Source: Mesorhizobium wenxiniae
GTDB taxonomy: Bacteria; Pseudomonadota; Alphaproteobacteria; Rhizobiales; Rhizobiaceae
Reading direction: 5' to 3'
Assembly: GCF_002284535.1 (NCBI RefSeq)
Contig: NZ_NPKH01000011.1
Span: forward strand, 199,115-263,114
DNA: 64,000 nucleotides
A program made the position numbers and the translations under genes. The first letter of the stretch is position 1, and each line of letters starts with the position of its first letter. The notes beneath the pieces are model-generated. The model saw only the letters and a list, made by a program, of their open reading frames with translations, did not search any database and was not told where the DNA came from. This document shows, piece by piece, positions 1-8,964 of the stretch.

Positions 1-216
1 GCAAAAGGAGCGCGTCACCGACCCGTTCTCGAACATCTTCAGCGCCTTGCCCGTGAAGGCGACCTGCTCGGTGATGAAGCCGACGAAAGCCGACACCGGC
101 GCGCCGCTGGCCCGCCGGCAATCGCCGCAATGGCAATAGCTGACATGGTGCGGTTCGGCCGAAGCCTCGAACCGCACGGCGCCGCAACGGCAGCCGCCGG
201 TGTGGGCCGCTGTCAT
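1..216 (-). CDS. GFA-family (CENP-V/GFA domain) protein, partial
   Basis: The N-terminal 72 residues of a glutathione-dependent formaldehyde-activating (GFA) family protein; the gene runs off the left edge of the window. The reading starts [16 protein letters not shown] and continues with [13 protein letters not shown]. These are the CxCG and CxCxxC zinc-binding cysteine motifs that define the family. The start ATG overlaps the pheS stop as ATGA, so the two genes are probably translationally coupled. Family members are small zinc proteins and most have no proven substrate; S-(hydroxymethyl)glutathione chemistry is only an inference from the family name. The C-terminal zinc ligands lie outside the window. 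Confidence 0.85.
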   Translation of the reverse strand, partial: MTAAHTGGCRCGAVRFEASAEPHHVSYCHCGDCRRASGAPVSAFVGFITEQVAFTGKALKMFENGSVTRSFC

Positions 217-1298
217 GCGCTCAAGCCCCCGAATAGCGTCGGCATGTCGAGCGGCCGGAAGCCGTAATGCGACAGCCAGCGCACATCGGCGTCGAAGAAG
301 GCGCGCAGGTCCGGCATGCCGTATTTCAGCATGGCGATGCGGTCGATGCCCATGCCCCAGGCAAAGCCCTGATACTCGTCAGGATCGAGCCCACCGTAGC
401 GGAGCACGTTGGGGTGGACCATGCCGCAGCCGAGGATCTCCATCCAGTCGGAGCCTTCGCCGAAGCGCACCTCGCCCGGCCGCGAACGGTCGCACTGGAT
501 GTCCACCTCCATGCTGGGTTCGGTGAACGGGAAGAAGGACGGCCGGAAGCGCATCTTGACCTGCGGCACCTCGAAGAAGGCCTTGCAGAACTCCTCCAGC
601 ACCCATTTCATGTTGGCGACATTGGCCGTCTTGTCGATCACCAGTCCCTCGACCTGATGGAACATCGGCGAATGGGTGGCATCGGAGTCCTGCCGGTAGG
701 TTTTTCCGGGGATGACGATGCGGATCGGCGGCTTCTGCACCTCCATGGTGCGGATCTGCACCGGAGAGGTGTGGGTGCGTAAAAGCTTGCGCTCGCCCTT
801 CTCGTCCGGCTGGAAGAAGAAGGTGTCGTGCATCTCGCGCGCCGGATGGCCTTCGGGGAAATTCAGCGCCGTGAAATTGTAATAGTCGGTCTCGATATCG
901 GGGCCTTCGGCGATGGCAAAGCCGAGGTCGCCGAAGATCGCGGCAATCTCGTCGCTGACCTGGCTAATCGGATGGATGCGGCCGCGCTCGGCCGGCGATT
1001 GCCGCACCGGCAGCGTCACATCGACCTTTTCCGCCGCGAGCCGTGCCGCGATCGCCACGTCCTTCAGCTCGGCGCGGCGCGCGGTAAGTGCCTCGGTGAC
1101 GCGGGTCTTGAGGCCGTTGATAGCCGGGCCTTTAATCTGGCGCTCTTCTGCGCTCATCGAGCCGAGCGTCTTCAGCATTTCTGAGACCGAGCCCTTCTTG
1201 CCGAGCGCTGAAACACGCACGGCTTCGATCGCGGCCTCGTCGGCGGCCGACGCGATGTCGTTCATCAGGGAATTTTCGAGGGTTTCCATGTCACTCAT
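213..1298 (-). CDS. pheS: Phenylalanine-tRNA ligase alpha subunit
   Basis: A class II aminoacyl-tRNA synthetase subunit that, with PheT, charges tRNA-Phe in the cytoplasm. The 361 residues match the usual length. An N-terminal coiled-coil arm (about residues 1-90) precedes the catalytic core, where [10 protein letters not shown] and the C-terminal [13 protein letters not shown] (class II motif 3) are visible. The start at MSDMETLEN is the first Met; Met4 is a possible alternative. pheT is not in the window and the next gene downstream is the GFA gene. A terminator separates pheS from rplT upstream, so pheS probably has its own promoter. Confidence 0.97.
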   Translation of the reverse strand: MSDMETLENSLMNDIASAADEAAIEAVRVSALGKKGSVSEMLKTLGSMSAEERQIKGPAINGLKTRVTEALTARRAELKDVAIAARLAAEKVDVTLPVRQSPAERGRIHPISQVSDEIAAIFGDLGFAIAEGPDIETDYYNFTALNFPEGHPAREMHDTFFFQPDEKGERKLLRTHTSPVQIRTMEVQKPPIRIVIPGKTYRQDSDATHSPMFHQVEGLVIDKTANVANMKWVLEEFCKAFFEVPQVKMRFRPSFFPFTEPSMEVDIQCDRSRPGEVRFGEGSDWMEILGCGMVHPNVLRYGGLDPDEYQGFAWGMGIDRIAMLKYGMPDLRAFFDADVRWLSHYGFRPLDMPTLFGGLSA

Positions 1299-1325
1299 GT
1301 TTCAGGCCCGATTGGAGGCAAAGAA

Positions 1326-1356
1326 AAACCCGCGCCAGCCCTGCCAGCGCGGGTTT
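1326..1356 (-). terminator. Rho-independent terminator after rpmI-rplT
   Basis: Perfect 10-bp inverted repeat (1326-1335 AAACCCGCGC and 1347-1356 GCGCGGGTTT). Read on the minus strand it is followed by a T-rich run. It closes the rpmI-rplT unit ahead of pheS. Confidence 0.85.
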
Positions 1357-1393
1357 CCCAAATCAAGTGTCGAAGTGCTTGGGAAGGCGCTGG

Positions 1394-1795
1394 TTAGGCT
1401 ACAGCGCTTTCAAAAGCGTTCGGTGTGGTGTTCTTGAGGTATTCGAGCGCGACCTTGGCCTTGGCCACAAGTGCGGCAAATGCCTGCGGCTCGTGGATGG
1501 CCATGTCCGACAGGATCTTGCGATCGATCTCGATGCCGGCCTTGTTGAGACCGTCAATGAAGCGGCCATAGGTCAGGCCATGCTCGTGGGTGGCGGCATT
1601 GATGCGCTGGATCCAGAGGGCGCGGAACGAACGCTTGCGGTTCTTGCGGTCGCGGTAGGCGTACTGCAGCGACTTTTCCACCGCCTGCTTGGCGATGCGA
1701 ATCGTGTTCTTGCGGCGGCCATAAAAACCCTTGGCGGCTTTCAGGACCTTTTTGTGCTTGGCGTGCGAAGTGACGCCTCTTTTTACGCGTGCCAT
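1394..1795 (-). CDS. rplT: 50S ribosomal protein L20
   Basis: Assembly protein of the large ribosomal subunit that binds 23S rRNA. The 133 residues begin [19 protein letters not shown] and contain the basic [10 protein letters not shown] and [20 protein letters not shown] segments typical of L20. It lies 38 bp downstream of rpmI, in the usual order, and is followed by a terminator. Confidence 0.98.
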   Translation of the reverse strand: MARVKRGVTSHAKHKKVLKAAKGFYGRRKNTIRIAKQAVEKSLQYAYRDRKNRKRSFRALWIQRINAATHEHGLTYGRFIDGLNKAGIEIDRKILSDMAIHEPQAFAALVAKAKVALEYLKNTTPNAFESAVA

Positions 1796-1833
1796 GTCAT
1801 GATCTCCTTAAAACGTTGTCCAGACCGAATGCC

Positions 1834-2037
1834 TTAGAGGCCGTTCGGCAGAAAATTCTTGATGACCTTCTTGCCATCCGGTTCAGCCAGAACCATCGTG
1901 CCGCGGGCATTTCGAATGAACTTGTTGGAACGCTTGATCATGCCGTGACGCTTGCCGGCCGCAGCCGACAGGACTTTACCGGTACCAGTGATCTTGAACC
2001 GCTTCTTGGCGGCTGACTTGGTCTTCATCTTGGGCAT
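1834..2037 (-). CDS. rpmI: 50S ribosomal protein L35
   Basis: A 67-residue basic ribosomal protein starting [20 protein letters not shown], the signature N-terminus of L35. It is cotranscribed with rplT. In many bacteria infC lies directly upstream; here two methyltransferase-like genes and terminators separate them, so the classical infC-rpmI-rplT operon is broken. Confidence 0.98.
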   Translation of the reverse strand: MPKMKTKSAAKKRFKITGTGKVLSAAAGKRHGMIKRSNKFIRNARGTMVLAEPDGKKVIKNFLPNGL

Positions 2038-2112
2038 TTTGCTACTCCGTTTATGTGCGCATCATCGCGCTTTTTGTTCGCTTCAGGCCGACCAAAGCCC
2101 GAAAAGCAAATG

Positions 2113-2144
2113 AAACCGCCACGGCATGCCCTGCCGGGCGGTTT
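2113..2144 (-). terminator. Hairpin terminator between the ICMT-like gene and rpmI
   Basis: Inverted repeat AAACCGCC (2113-2120) / GGCGGTTT (2137-2144) with a smaller CGGC/GCCG stem inside. T-rich sequence flanks both sides, so it could work in either direction. It lies after the 2198-2854 gene and upstream of rpmI. Confidence 0.6.
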
Positions 2145-2197
2145 TTGGGAACGGCGGTGCTATACGTCAAAGCGGGCCGGCGCGCAACACCCTGTGC

Positions 2198-2854
2198 CTA
2201 TGGGAAACGGAACAGCACCGGCAGTATGCCCGATTGCTGGGCGCCGTCGATCGATTCGAAAAACGGCAGGGCAACGAGGAATACCAGTCCGTCGAGCAGC
2301 GTCGTCCGCAGCAGGCGCGGCTTGAAGCTGCCGGTGTCGCCTTCCTGATACAGCGAAAGCTTCGGAAAGAAGCGCGGCACCCGCGCCATATACGCCTGGA
2401 ATGGAGTACCGAAGGCCTCCTTCAGGAACTTCTCTTCGCGCAGGATGACGACATGAAAGGCGGCGGCGCAAATCACCGCGAAGCCGATCGCCGCAGTGAT
2501 CGAGCCCATCTGCGCGCCGACGCCGGCGGCAGCTATAGAGGAGAAGACATAGAGCGGATTGCGGGTGATCGAATAGGGTCCGCCGGTAACCACCTCGGAG
2601 GATTTGCGTCCGCCGATATAGAGCGTTGACCACAAGCGCCCGACAATGCCCAGAAAGATCAGCAGGACGCCGACCATTTCGATCGTTTCGTGCGGCACGC
2701 TTTCGGGAGGAAAAGCAGACTGGCCAAACAGCAGCGCTGCGAACATGACGACCACGAGGGCGGCAAGCACCATCCTTCGTGCGTGCTGATACCTGCCCAG
2801 CGCACGCTTGGCCTGCGCTTGTTCGACCCGCGCCGATTGAACTTCATTAAGCAT
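2198..2854 (-). CDS. ICMT-like integral membrane methyltransferase family protein (copy 1)
   Basis: A 218-residue membrane protein of the isoprenylcysteine carboxyl methyltransferase-like (ICMT/PEMT) family. Hydrophobic segments are visible near residues 29-45, 60-77 and 105-130 and near the C-terminus. The family signature GPYSITRNPLYVFS and the following REEKFLKEAFGTPFQAYMA stretch form the expected SAM-binding C-terminal half. I chose Met at 2854 (MLNEVQSARVEQAQ) because it matches the paralogue; a longer ORF reaches 2908. The substrate is unknown. Residue by residue it resembles the neighbour at 2998-3642, so the pair arose by tandem duplication. Confidence 0.8.
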   Translation of the reverse strand: MLNEVQSARVEQAQAKRALGRYQHARRMVLAALVVVMFAALLFGQSAFPPESVPHETIEMVGVLLIFLGIVGRLWSTLYIGGRKSSEVVTGGPYSITRNPLYVFSSIAAAGVGAQMGSITAAIGFAVICAAAFHVVILREEKFLKEAFGTPFQAYMARVPRFFPKLSLYQEGDTGSFKPRLLRTTLLDGLVFLVALPFFESIDGAQQSGILPVLFRFP

Positions 2855-2997
2855 GTCGGGGAATCCGATCGTCGAGGAACTTCGCCAGCGATCGCAGCGC
2901 CTGGCCAAGAAAACAGGCGCCCCCGCCGATCGCGGGACGCCTTTGCAGGATGATTCAGGCGTATTTAATGCATGTCGCCTCTTTTGCCATCACGCAA

Positions 2998-3642
2998 CTA
3001 ATACAGCCAGAAGAGGACGGGAATTACACCGCTTTCCTGTCCGGACTCGATGAGTTCGAAAAACGGTATGGAAGCCAGCAACATCAAGCCGTCGCGCAGC
3101 GTGTGATTGAAGATGCGCGGTGTGAAGGTGACCTCGGCCTGATCGCGAAAAAGCAGCGGATTGGGAAAAAACCGCGGCACCCGTGCGATGTAGTCCTTGT
3201 ACGGCGCCCCGAGCACGGTCGTCAAATGCCGTTCCTCGCGCAGCGTGACGATGTAGAACGCGGCCGCGCACAAAACCGCCGACGCCACCGAGACGATCAC
3301 GCTGCCGGTCTGGGCGCCGATGCCGGCGGCCGCTACGGTGGAGAAAAAATACAGCGGGTTGCGCATCACCGAATATGGCCCGGTGGCAACCACTTCGGCC
3401 GACTTGCGGCCGCCGATATAGAGGATCGACCAGAGCCGGCCGCCGATCCCGATCAGTATCAGGGCGATCCCGTACTGCCCCTCTATGCGTTCGTGGCCTA
3501 GTTCATCGTGCGTGGAGCCGCCGAAGATCAGCAAAGCGCAAAAAGCACCGATCAACAGCGCCAGCAGGACGCGCCGGCGCCGCTGATAGCGGCCCATTTC
3601 GTCAAACGACTGTTCAATCGGAGAACGTGCCGCAGCGGCCAT
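2998..3642 (-). CDS. ICMT-like integral membrane methyltransferase family protein (copy 2)
   Basis: A 214-residue paralogue of the neighbouring gene. Shared blocks include GRLWSILYIGGRKSAEVVA, GPYSVMRNPLYFFS and YIARVPRFFPNP. A GPYSxxRNPLY motif followed by an REE/RExR-type helix is the hallmark of the ICMT/PEMT fold. The start MAAAARSPIEQS has an AAAGGATT ribosome-binding site just upstream; the ORF extends further 5' without support. Substrate unknown. It sits between infC and rpmI, an unusual place for lipid or protein methylation genes. Confidence 0.8.
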   Translation of the reverse strand: MAAAARSPIEQSFDEMGRYQRRRRVLLALLIGAFCALLIFGGSTHDELGHERIEGQYGIALILIGIGGRLWSILYIGGRKSAEVVATGPYSVMRNPLYFFSTVAAAGIGAQTGSVIVSVASAVLCAAAFYIVTLREERHLTTVLGAPYKDYIARVPRFFPNPLLFRDQAEVTFTPRIFNHTLRDGLMLLASIPFFELIESGQESGVIPVLFWLY

Positions 3643-3730
3643 GGGACAATCCTTTCGCCGCGAGGACCGGCAACCCGAATCCTTGTCGATGCAACTTGCG
3701 GAGAAATCATGGCGAAGACAAAACAAAACA

Positions 3731-3752
3731 AAAGGCCGCCGAAGCGGCCTTT
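3731..3752 (-). terminator. Rho-independent terminator after infC
   Basis: Perfect stem AAAGGCCGC (3731-3739), loop CGAA, GCGGCCTTT (3744-3752). On the minus strand a T-rich tract follows. Confidence 0.88.
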
Positions 3753-3769
3753 GCTTTCGACGGGATCGC

Positions 3770-4306
3770 TTAGCGGGGCGCTAGCACCATCATCATCTGG
3801 CGGCCTTCGAGTTTCGGTTCGGCTTCGACCTTGGCGATAGGCGCCACTTCCTCACGAACTTTATTCAGAAGCTGCATGCCGAGTTCCATATGCGCCATCT
3901 CGCGGCCGCGAAAGCGCAATGTCAGCTTGACCTTGTCACCTTCTTCGAAAAACCGCCGGACCGCTTTCATCTTGGTCTCGTAGTCATGGCTGTCGATGTT
4001 CGGGCGCATCTTGATCTCCTTGATCTCGATGACCTTCTGGTTCTTGCGCGCCTCGGCCGCCTTCTTCTGGTTGGCGTATTTCAACTTGCCGAGATCGAGA
4101 ATTTTTACGACGGGCGGCACTGCGTTGGGCGATATCTCGACCAGATCGAGCCCAGCCTCTTCGGCGAGCAGCAATGCGTCATTGATGGAGACATCGCCAT
4201 GGTTGTGGCCTTCGGCGTCGATAAGTTGGACCCGGGGAACCCGGATGTCACGGTTGGAGCGCGGGCCCTCCTTGGTGGGCGCCGTTGCTTTGAAAGGTCT
4301 GCGAAT
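3770..4306 (-). CDS. infC: Translation initiation factor IF-3, ATT start codon
   Basis: IF-3 binds the 30S subunit, prevents premature 50S joining and proofreads start-codon selection. The reading from TTG at 4174 is too short and lacks the N-terminal domain. Extending in frame gives [16 protein letters not shown], then [17 protein letters not shown], the conserved IF-3 N-terminus. The first possible initiator is ATT (4304-4306), preceded by AGGAGA at good spacing, giving 178 residues. An ATT start is the known autoregulatory device of infC: IF-3 itself discriminates against the codon. The C-terminal domain ([24 protein letters not shown]) is intact. Confidence 0.95.
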   Translation of the reverse strand: MRRPFKATAPTKEGPRSNRDIRVPRVQLIDAEGHNHGDVSINDALLLAEEAGLDLVEISPNAVPPVVKILDLGKLKYANQKKAAEARKNQKVIEIKEIKMRPNIDSHDYETKMKAVRRFFEEGDKVKLTLRFRGREMAHMELGMQLLNKVREEVAPIAKVEAEPKLEGRQMMMVLAPR

Positions 4307-4517
4307 GGTCGTGGTCTCCTTGAGCCGTTTCGTTCAGGATTTTCAATTCAGATTGCGAACGCGCCAATGTGGTGAGCGCGCGGCCGGAGTCAATAGCACA
4401 GCGTTCACAGGAAATCACCTGTTGCCTGACTTCTGCCTGTACCAAACGAAGAAACTTTGCCGAGCACTTTTCGTTGAACCGCCAGCTGTGTCAAAAGACT
4501 TGCGTGAGGAGTTCGCC

Positions 4518-5294
4518 GTGACCGCACCGGTTTTTCTCGATGTCGACGGAACCAGCATCGCTGTCAGGCGCGCTGCGGGTGCCGCGCCAGGCATTGTCTG
4601 GCTCGGCGGCTACAAGTCGGACATGCTGGGCACCAAAGCCGAGAAGCTGGCGGAATGGGCGAGCGGGCAAGGCCGGGCATTCCTGCGCCACGACTATTCC
4701 GGTCATGGCGAATCGGGCGGCGCCTTTGCCGACGGCACCGTCTCGAAATGGCTTTCGCAAAGCCTCGCTGTCTTCCGCCATTTCACGCAAGGCAGGCAAA
4801 TCCTGGTCGGCTCGTCGATGGGCGCATGGATCGCGCTGCGCATGATCCAGGAATTGCGCCAAGAATTGCACAAGGAAGGCCAGAACCGCATCGCCGGCCT
4901 GGTGCTGCTGGCGCCGGCGCCGGATTTCACCGCAGAGCTGGTCGAGCCGGCGCTGACGAAAGCGCAGAAGCGCGATCTTGCCAAGAAGGGCTTTTCCGCG
5001 GAGCCGTCGGACTATTCGGCCGAGCCTTACATCTACACCCGAGCGCTGATCGAGGACGGCCGCAACAACCTGACAATGAACGGGCCGATCGACACCCATT
5101 GCCCCGTCCACATATTGCAAGGGCTGGCCGATGCCGACGTGCCGCCGAGCCATGCGCTGAAACTGGTCGGCCTGCTGCCGGCCGACGACGTCACGCTGTC
5201 GCTGATCCCCGACGGCGACCACCGCCTGTCGCGGCCTCAGGATCTCGACATGCTGGTGCGGGCGGTCGACGCCATGGTGCGGCAGGCAGGCTAG
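4518..5294 (+). CDS. Alpha/beta hydrolase (probable carboxylic-ester hydrolase)
   Basis: A 258-residue alpha/beta hydrolase. It has DYSGHGESGG after strand 4, the nucleophile elbow GSSMG, an acidic residue in LADADVPP and the catalytic His in PDGDHRL. The order resembles ABHD10-type esterases, though the substrate cannot be read from sequence. I chose GTG at 4518 because GAGGAG lies at proper spacing and the conserved fold starts right after it; the open frame upstream overlaps the infC leader on the other strand. It ends 4 bp before the transporter gene, so the two are probably cotranscribed. Confidence 0.85.
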   Translation: MTAPVFLDVDGTSIAVRRAAGAAPGIVWLGGYKSDMLGTKAEKLAEWASGQGRAFLRHDYSGHGESGGAFADGTVSKWLSQSLAVFRHFTQGRQILVGSSMGAWIALRMIQELRQELHKEGQNRIAGLVLLAPAPDFTAELVEPALTKAQKRDLAKKGFSAEPSDYSAEPYIYTRALIEDGRNNLTMNGPIDTHCPVHILQGLADADVPPSHALKLVGLLPADDVTLSLIPDGDHRLSRPQDLDMLVRAVDAMVRQAG

Positions 5295-5298
5295 GGAC

Positions 5299-6441
5299 AT
5301 GCGCATTTCCATTCCGGTATCCGCCTTCGTCGCGGCGATTGTCGGCTTCGGCGGCACGCTGGCCATCGTCATCGCCGCCGCCAAGGCGGTCGGCGCGACG
5401 CAGGTCGAAACCGCGAGCTGGGTGACGGCGATCTGCCTCGCCATGGCGATCGAGAGCCTGTGGCTGTCATGGCGCACCAGGATGCCGGTCATCGCCGCAT
5501 GGTCGACGCCGGGGGTGGCGCTGATCGCGGCATCGAGCGGCTTTTCGATCGGCGAAGCCGTCGGCGCCTTCATCGTCACCGGGATTTTGCTGATTGCCAC
5601 CGGCCTGTTCAGGCCTCTGACCAAGCTGATCGCCAGGATACCGGCCTCGGTCGCGTCGGGGATGCTGGCCGGCATCGTCGTCACCTTCGCCATCAATGCG
5701 GTGAAGGCCATTCCCGTCGACCCGTGGCTTATCCTGCCGCTGATCGCCGCCTTCTTTGTCATCCGCCTGTTCAATCCGGCGCTCTCGGTGCTGGCGGTGC
5801 TGGTCGGCGGCGGCGCTGCCGCCTTCCTCACCGGCCGGGTCGGTGGCCTGCCGACCCCGGAACTTTCGACGTTGACGCTGATTGCGCCGCAGTTCACCGT
5901 CACGGCGATCATTGGCCTGGCGCTGCCGCTTTATCTCGTCACCATGGCCTCGCAGAACCTGTCCGGCCTCGCCGTGCTGAGGGCCGCAGGCTATCACCCG
6001 GAACCTGGCGCGCTGATCGGCGTCACCGGCCTGCTTTCGCTGCTGTCGGCGCCGTTCGGGGCCTCGACCACCAATCTGGCGGCGATCTCGGCGGCGATCT
6101 GCACCGGCCCCGATGTGCATCCCGATCCGGGCGAGCGCTGGAAGACCGGCCCCTTCTACGCGCTTGCCTATCTCGTCTTCGCCATTTTCGGCGCCTCGCT
6201 GGTGGCGATCTTCGCCGTGCTGCCGCAGAGCCTGATCGTGCTGGTGGCCGGGCTGGCGCTGATGGCGCCGCTCACCAACGCGCTGTCCATTGCCTTGAAG
6301 GAGGAGAGCGAACGCATGGCCGCCACCGTCACCTTTGCCGTCACCGCCTCGGGGCTGACGCTTTTCGGCGTCGGCGCGGCATTCTGGGGGCTGATCGCCG
6401 GTTTGGTCGTGCTTTTCCTCGAAACCCTCAAAAACCGATAA
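5299..6441 (+). CDS. BenE family benzoate/H+ symporter-like membrane transporter
   Basis: A 380-residue polytopic inner-membrane protein with about 11-12 hydrophobic segments. It starts MRISIPVSAFVAAIVGFGGT. Features of the BenE/YdcO family include RMPVIAAWSTPGVAL (residues 61-75) and PFGASTTNLAAISAAICTGP (near 250). BenE members import aromatic acids with protons, but substrates vary and no aromatic catabolic genes lie nearby. The gene follows the hydrolase by 4 bp, which might couple ester cleavage and transport (inference). Confidence 0.85.
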   Translation: MRISIPVSAFVAAIVGFGGTLAIVIAAAKAVGATQVETASWVTAICLAMAIESLWLSWRTRMPVIAAWSTPGVALIAASSGFSIGEAVGAFIVTGILLIATGLFRPLTKLIARIPASVASGMLAGIVVTFAINAVKAIPVDPWLILPLIAAFFVIRLFNPALSVLAVLVGGGAAAFLTGRVGGLPTPELSTLTLIAPQFTVTAIIGLALPLYLVTMASQNLSGLAVLRAAGYHPEPGALIGVTGLLSLLSAPFGASTTNLAAISAAICTGPDVHPDPGERWKTGPFYALAYLVFAIFGASLVAIFAVLPQSLIVLVAGLALMAPLTNALSIALKEESERMAATVTFAVTASGLTLFGVGAAFWGLIAGLVVLFLETLKNR

Positions 6442-6558
6442 TCATTTCAGCCGCTTGTCCGGTTTTGGCCGGCACTGTCTTGAATCGCCGTTTTTCCCAT
6501 CCCATTTCGATTCCACGCAGCCGGGATTGGCTGTCTCCAACTGAAGGATTGGGAGAAA

Positions 6559-7044
6559 ATGAACACATCTGCATTGATCCGTCCGGCCTGGACGCCGGCG
6601 ACCATCGCACTGATGGTGATCGGCTTCATGGTGTTCTGGCCGCTCGGCCTCGCCATGCTCGCCTACATCATCTGGGGCGACCGGCTTGACGGCTTCAAGC
6701 GCGACGTCAACCGCGCGACCGACGGCATCTTCGCCGGCTGCCGCCGCGGTTCCGACAGAGCGGCACGCTGGGGCCACGGCTCCGCCCGCACCGGCAACGT
6801 CGCTTTCGACGACTGGCGCGAAAAAGAACTCGAGCGGCTCAATGAAGAGCGCCGCAAGCTCGACGAGATGCTGAGCGAGTTCGACGAATATGCCAGGGAA
6901 TTGCGTCGCGCCAAGGACCAGGAAGAGTTCGATCGCTTCATGGCGAACCGCAACAAGCCGACATCTCCTACAACTGGTGGATCGACCGGCTCGACGGGGA
7001 CTGGCAACGGTGGCAAATCCACGCCAGGGCTACTGGACGAGTAA
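6559..7044 (+). CDS. DUF2852 domain-containing membrane protein
   Basis: 161 residues: one strong N-terminal membrane segment (about residues 14-37, TIALMVIGFMVFWPLGLAML), then a charged region. A probable coiled coil (FDDWREKELERLNEERRKL) follows, and the low-complexity C-terminus is rich in Gly, Ser and Thr. This is the DUF2852 layout, common in rhizobia and without known function. GGAG is 6 bp upstream of the ATG. A terminator follows. Confidence 0.82.
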   Translation: MNTSALIRPAWTPATIALMVIGFMVFWPLGLAMLAYIIWGDRLDGFKRDVNRATDGIFAGCRRGSDRAARWGHGSARTGNVAFDDWREKELERLNEERRKLDEMLSEFDEYARELRRAKDQEEFDRFMANRNKPTSPTTGGSTGSTGTGNGGKSTPGLLDE

Positions 7045-7071
7045 GGCACTTGGCCTGATATAAGTAATCAG

Positions 7072-7097
7072 AACGGCGTCGCGTCAGCGGCGCCGTT
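7072..7097 (+). terminator. Terminator after the DUF2852 gene
   Basis: Inverted repeat AACGGCG (7072-7078) / CGCCGTT (7091-7097) followed by TTCTTTT on the plus strand. Confidence 0.75.
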
Positions 7098-7143
7098 TCT
7101 TTTATGTCCTATTCGTTTTCCTCGAATCACGTATCGTCCCGCC

Positions 7144-7902
7144 ATGTCATTCGGCTTCTTCCGCAACCTGACCAAACCCAGGCCCTCCCCCGTCGTGGAG
7201 CGGGAGCATTGTGTTGCCGGCCGCACGCTGCCGCTCAAGATCGTCGAGAGCGACCGGGCACGGCGGCTGACGCTGCGCATCGATTCCGGCGGCCGTGGTC
7301 TGCGCATCACCGTGCCGCCGGGCCTGCGCCGAGGCGAAGTGGAAAAATTTCTCGATCGCCATCAGGACTGGCTGGAGCAGCGGCTGGCCAAGGTGCCCAA
7401 CCGGCCGCAGGTGCGGCCGGGCATCAAGATACCGGTGCGCGGCGTGCCGCATCGCATCGTTCATGAGCCTTCGAAACGCGGGACCGTCACGCTGTCGCGC
7501 GACGAACGCGGTCCGCTGATGATCGTGCATGGCGATCGTCTGCACCTGCCGCGCCGCATCGCCGATTTTCTCAAGCGCGAAGCCAAGCGCGAAATCGAGG
7601 CGCTGGTGGTCAAGCATACCGGGGCGGTCGGCAAGCGCGCCAAGGCAATCCGCTTCAAGGACACGTCGAGCCGCTGGGGATCGTGCACGTCGGACGGCAA
7701 CCTGTCGTTCTCCTGGCGCATCATGATGGCGCCCCGACCGGTCATAAACTACCTCGTCGCGCATGAGGTGGCGCATCTCAAGGAGATGAACCACGGCCCA
7801 AAATTCTGGAAATTGTGCGAGCAGCTCTGCCCCGACACCGAGCGCTGCAAGGATTGGCTTAAGCGCAATGGCGGCGCGCTGCAAGCGATCATGTTCGAGT
7901 AG
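7144..7902 (+). CDS. YgjP-like (DUF45) zinc metallopeptidase
   Basis: 252 residues. The C-terminal YgjP-like domain carries HEVAHLKEMNHGPKFW: HExxH zinc ligands plus the downstream NHGPxFW that completes the metal site. Upstream FKDTSSRWGSCTSDGNLSFSWR is the usual substrate-groove signature of the family. The N-terminal 90 residues form a basic beta-rich domain. Biological targets of this family are not established. The ATG at 7144 is the first good start. Confidence 0.88.
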   Translation: MSFGFFRNLTKPRPSPVVEREHCVAGRTLPLKIVESDRARRLTLRIDSGGRGLRITVPPGLRRGEVEKFLDRHQDWLEQRLAKVPNRPQVRPGIKIPVRGVPHRIVHEPSKRGTVTLSRDERGPLMIVHGDRLHLPRRIADFLKREAKREIEALVVKHTGAVGKRAKAIRFKDTSSRWGSCTSDGNLSFSWRIMMAPRPVINYLVAHEVAHLKEMNHGPKFWKLCEQLCPDTERCKDWLKRNGGALQAIMFE

Positions 7903-7911
7903 ATCGCCCGA

Positions 7912-8130
7912 TCAGTCGTCGTTGGCAGCGTTGAGCTCTTCAGGACGCAAGCCCTCGTCGGTATGGCGCGGCCATGGCAAGAAATTCTTCTCGAAGGCAT
8001 CGTTGCTGAAATAGTCGAGCGCGCGGTGTGCCTCGGCGCCGTTGAAGGCGGCCTTGTCCATCAGATGCGCGATGACCTCGCGGGCTTGCGCGAGCTTTTG
8101 CCTAAGTTGGGCGACGGTTTGGTCTGCCAT
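7912..8130 (-). CDS. Small hypothetical protein
   Basis: 72 residues, soluble and acidic at the C-terminus. The N-terminal half (VAQLRQKLAQAREVIAHLM) is predicted helical. The start MADQTVAQL has GGGAGCAA upstream on the minus strand. I recognise no domain. It is convergent with the metallopeptidase gene (10-bp gap). Its reading frame is the best coding candidate in this stretch, but existence rests mainly on the ribosome-binding site and codon character. Confidence 0.6.
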   Translation of the reverse strand: MADQTVAQLRQKLAQAREVIAHLMDKAAFNGAEAHRALDYFSNDAFEKNFLPWPRHTDEGLRPEELNAANDD

Positions 8131-8163
8131 GCTTGTTTGCTCCCGCCTGTGCTGTCTGAAGTA

Positions 8164-8209
8164 AGGTAGCGCGTTCCGCATTCTTATCTAGAGAGGTAGC
8201 GCGTTCCGC
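8164..8209. repeat. 16-bp direct repeat in the divergent spacer upstream of trpF
   Basis: AGGTAGCGCGTTCCGC occurs at 8164-8179 and again at 8194-8209, 30 bp apart, in the spacer between the small hypothetical gene and trpF. It could be paired regulator sites or a small duplication. Confidence 0.6.
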
Positions 8210-8271
8210 GCTGGCGGCAAACAGGATGCTTTTTCTCGACTCTTTTGCCGTTTCGTGCCAATCCCCGCGTC

Positions 8272-8931
8272 ATGGCGCTCGACATCAAGATATGCGGATT
8301 GAAGACCGACAAGGCGTTGGCCGCGGCATTGGCCGGCGGCGCCAGCCATGTCGGCTTTATTTTCTTTGCCAAAAGCCCGCGCTGTGTCGAGCCGGCGGAA
8401 GCCGGCCGCTTGCGCGAAGCGGCAATCGGCAAGGCCAAGGCGGTTGCCGTGACGGTCGACGCCGGCGATGCGTTTCTGGATGAAATCGTCGAAAAAATGC
8501 GCCCGGACATGCTGCAGCTGCATGGATCGGAGACGCCGGAGCGGGTGGCCAAGATCAAGGCCCGCTATGGCCTGCCGGTGATGAAGGCGCTGCCGGTCAG
8601 CGAGACTGCCGACCTGGAGCGGATAAGACCCCTCGTCGGCATTGCCGACCGTTTCCTGTTCGACGCCAAGCCGCCGAAGGGTTCGGAACTGCCGGGCGGC
8701 AACGGCATTGCCTTCGACTGGCGCGTTCTGGCCGGCCTTGACGCAGGCGTCGATTACATGCTTTCCGGTGGACTCAACGCCGCCAATATCGGCGATGCCC
8801 TTCGGCTTGCCAACCCGCCCGGACTAGACATTTCCTCGGGCGTGGAAAGCGCACCGGGCGTCAAGGATCCGGCGCTGATCGAACAGTTTTTCCGGGCCGT
8901 CAGGGCAGCGCGCGACAACCGCGCCGCCTGA
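8272..8931 (+). CDS. trpF: Phosphoribosylanthranilate isomerase
   Basis: Third step of tryptophan synthesis: N-(5-phosphoribosyl)anthranilate to CdRP. A 219-residue TIM barrel begins MALDIKICGLK; the ICGLK cysteine is the expected general base. DAKPPKG, FDWRVLAG, LSGGLNAANI and GLDISSGVES are family motifs, the last two forming the phosphate-binding end. I chose ATG at 8272 over the upstream in-frame ATG at 8245 because ICGLK normally sits within 10 residues of the start. It leads the trpF-trpB-trpA-accD-folC series. Confidence 0.96.
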   Translation: MALDIKICGLKTDKALAAALAGGASHVGFIFFAKSPRCVEPAEAGRLREAAIGKAKAVAVTVDAGDAFLDEIVEKMRPDMLQLHGSETPERVAKIKARYGLPVMKALPVSETADLERIRPLVGIADRFLFDAKPPKGSELPGGNGIAFDWRVLAGLDAGVDYMLSGGLNAANIGDALRLANPPGLDISSGVESAPGVKDPALIEQFFRAVRAARDNRAA

Positions 8932-8964
8932 CCGTGCTTCAAACCACAAGCTAGGAGATCGGCG

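Noticed and set aside
2160..2633. Long minus- and plus-strand ORFs overlapping the ICMT-like gene
   Set aside because: They are Arg-rich shadow frames of a GC-rich gene; the membrane-protein frame has family motifs.
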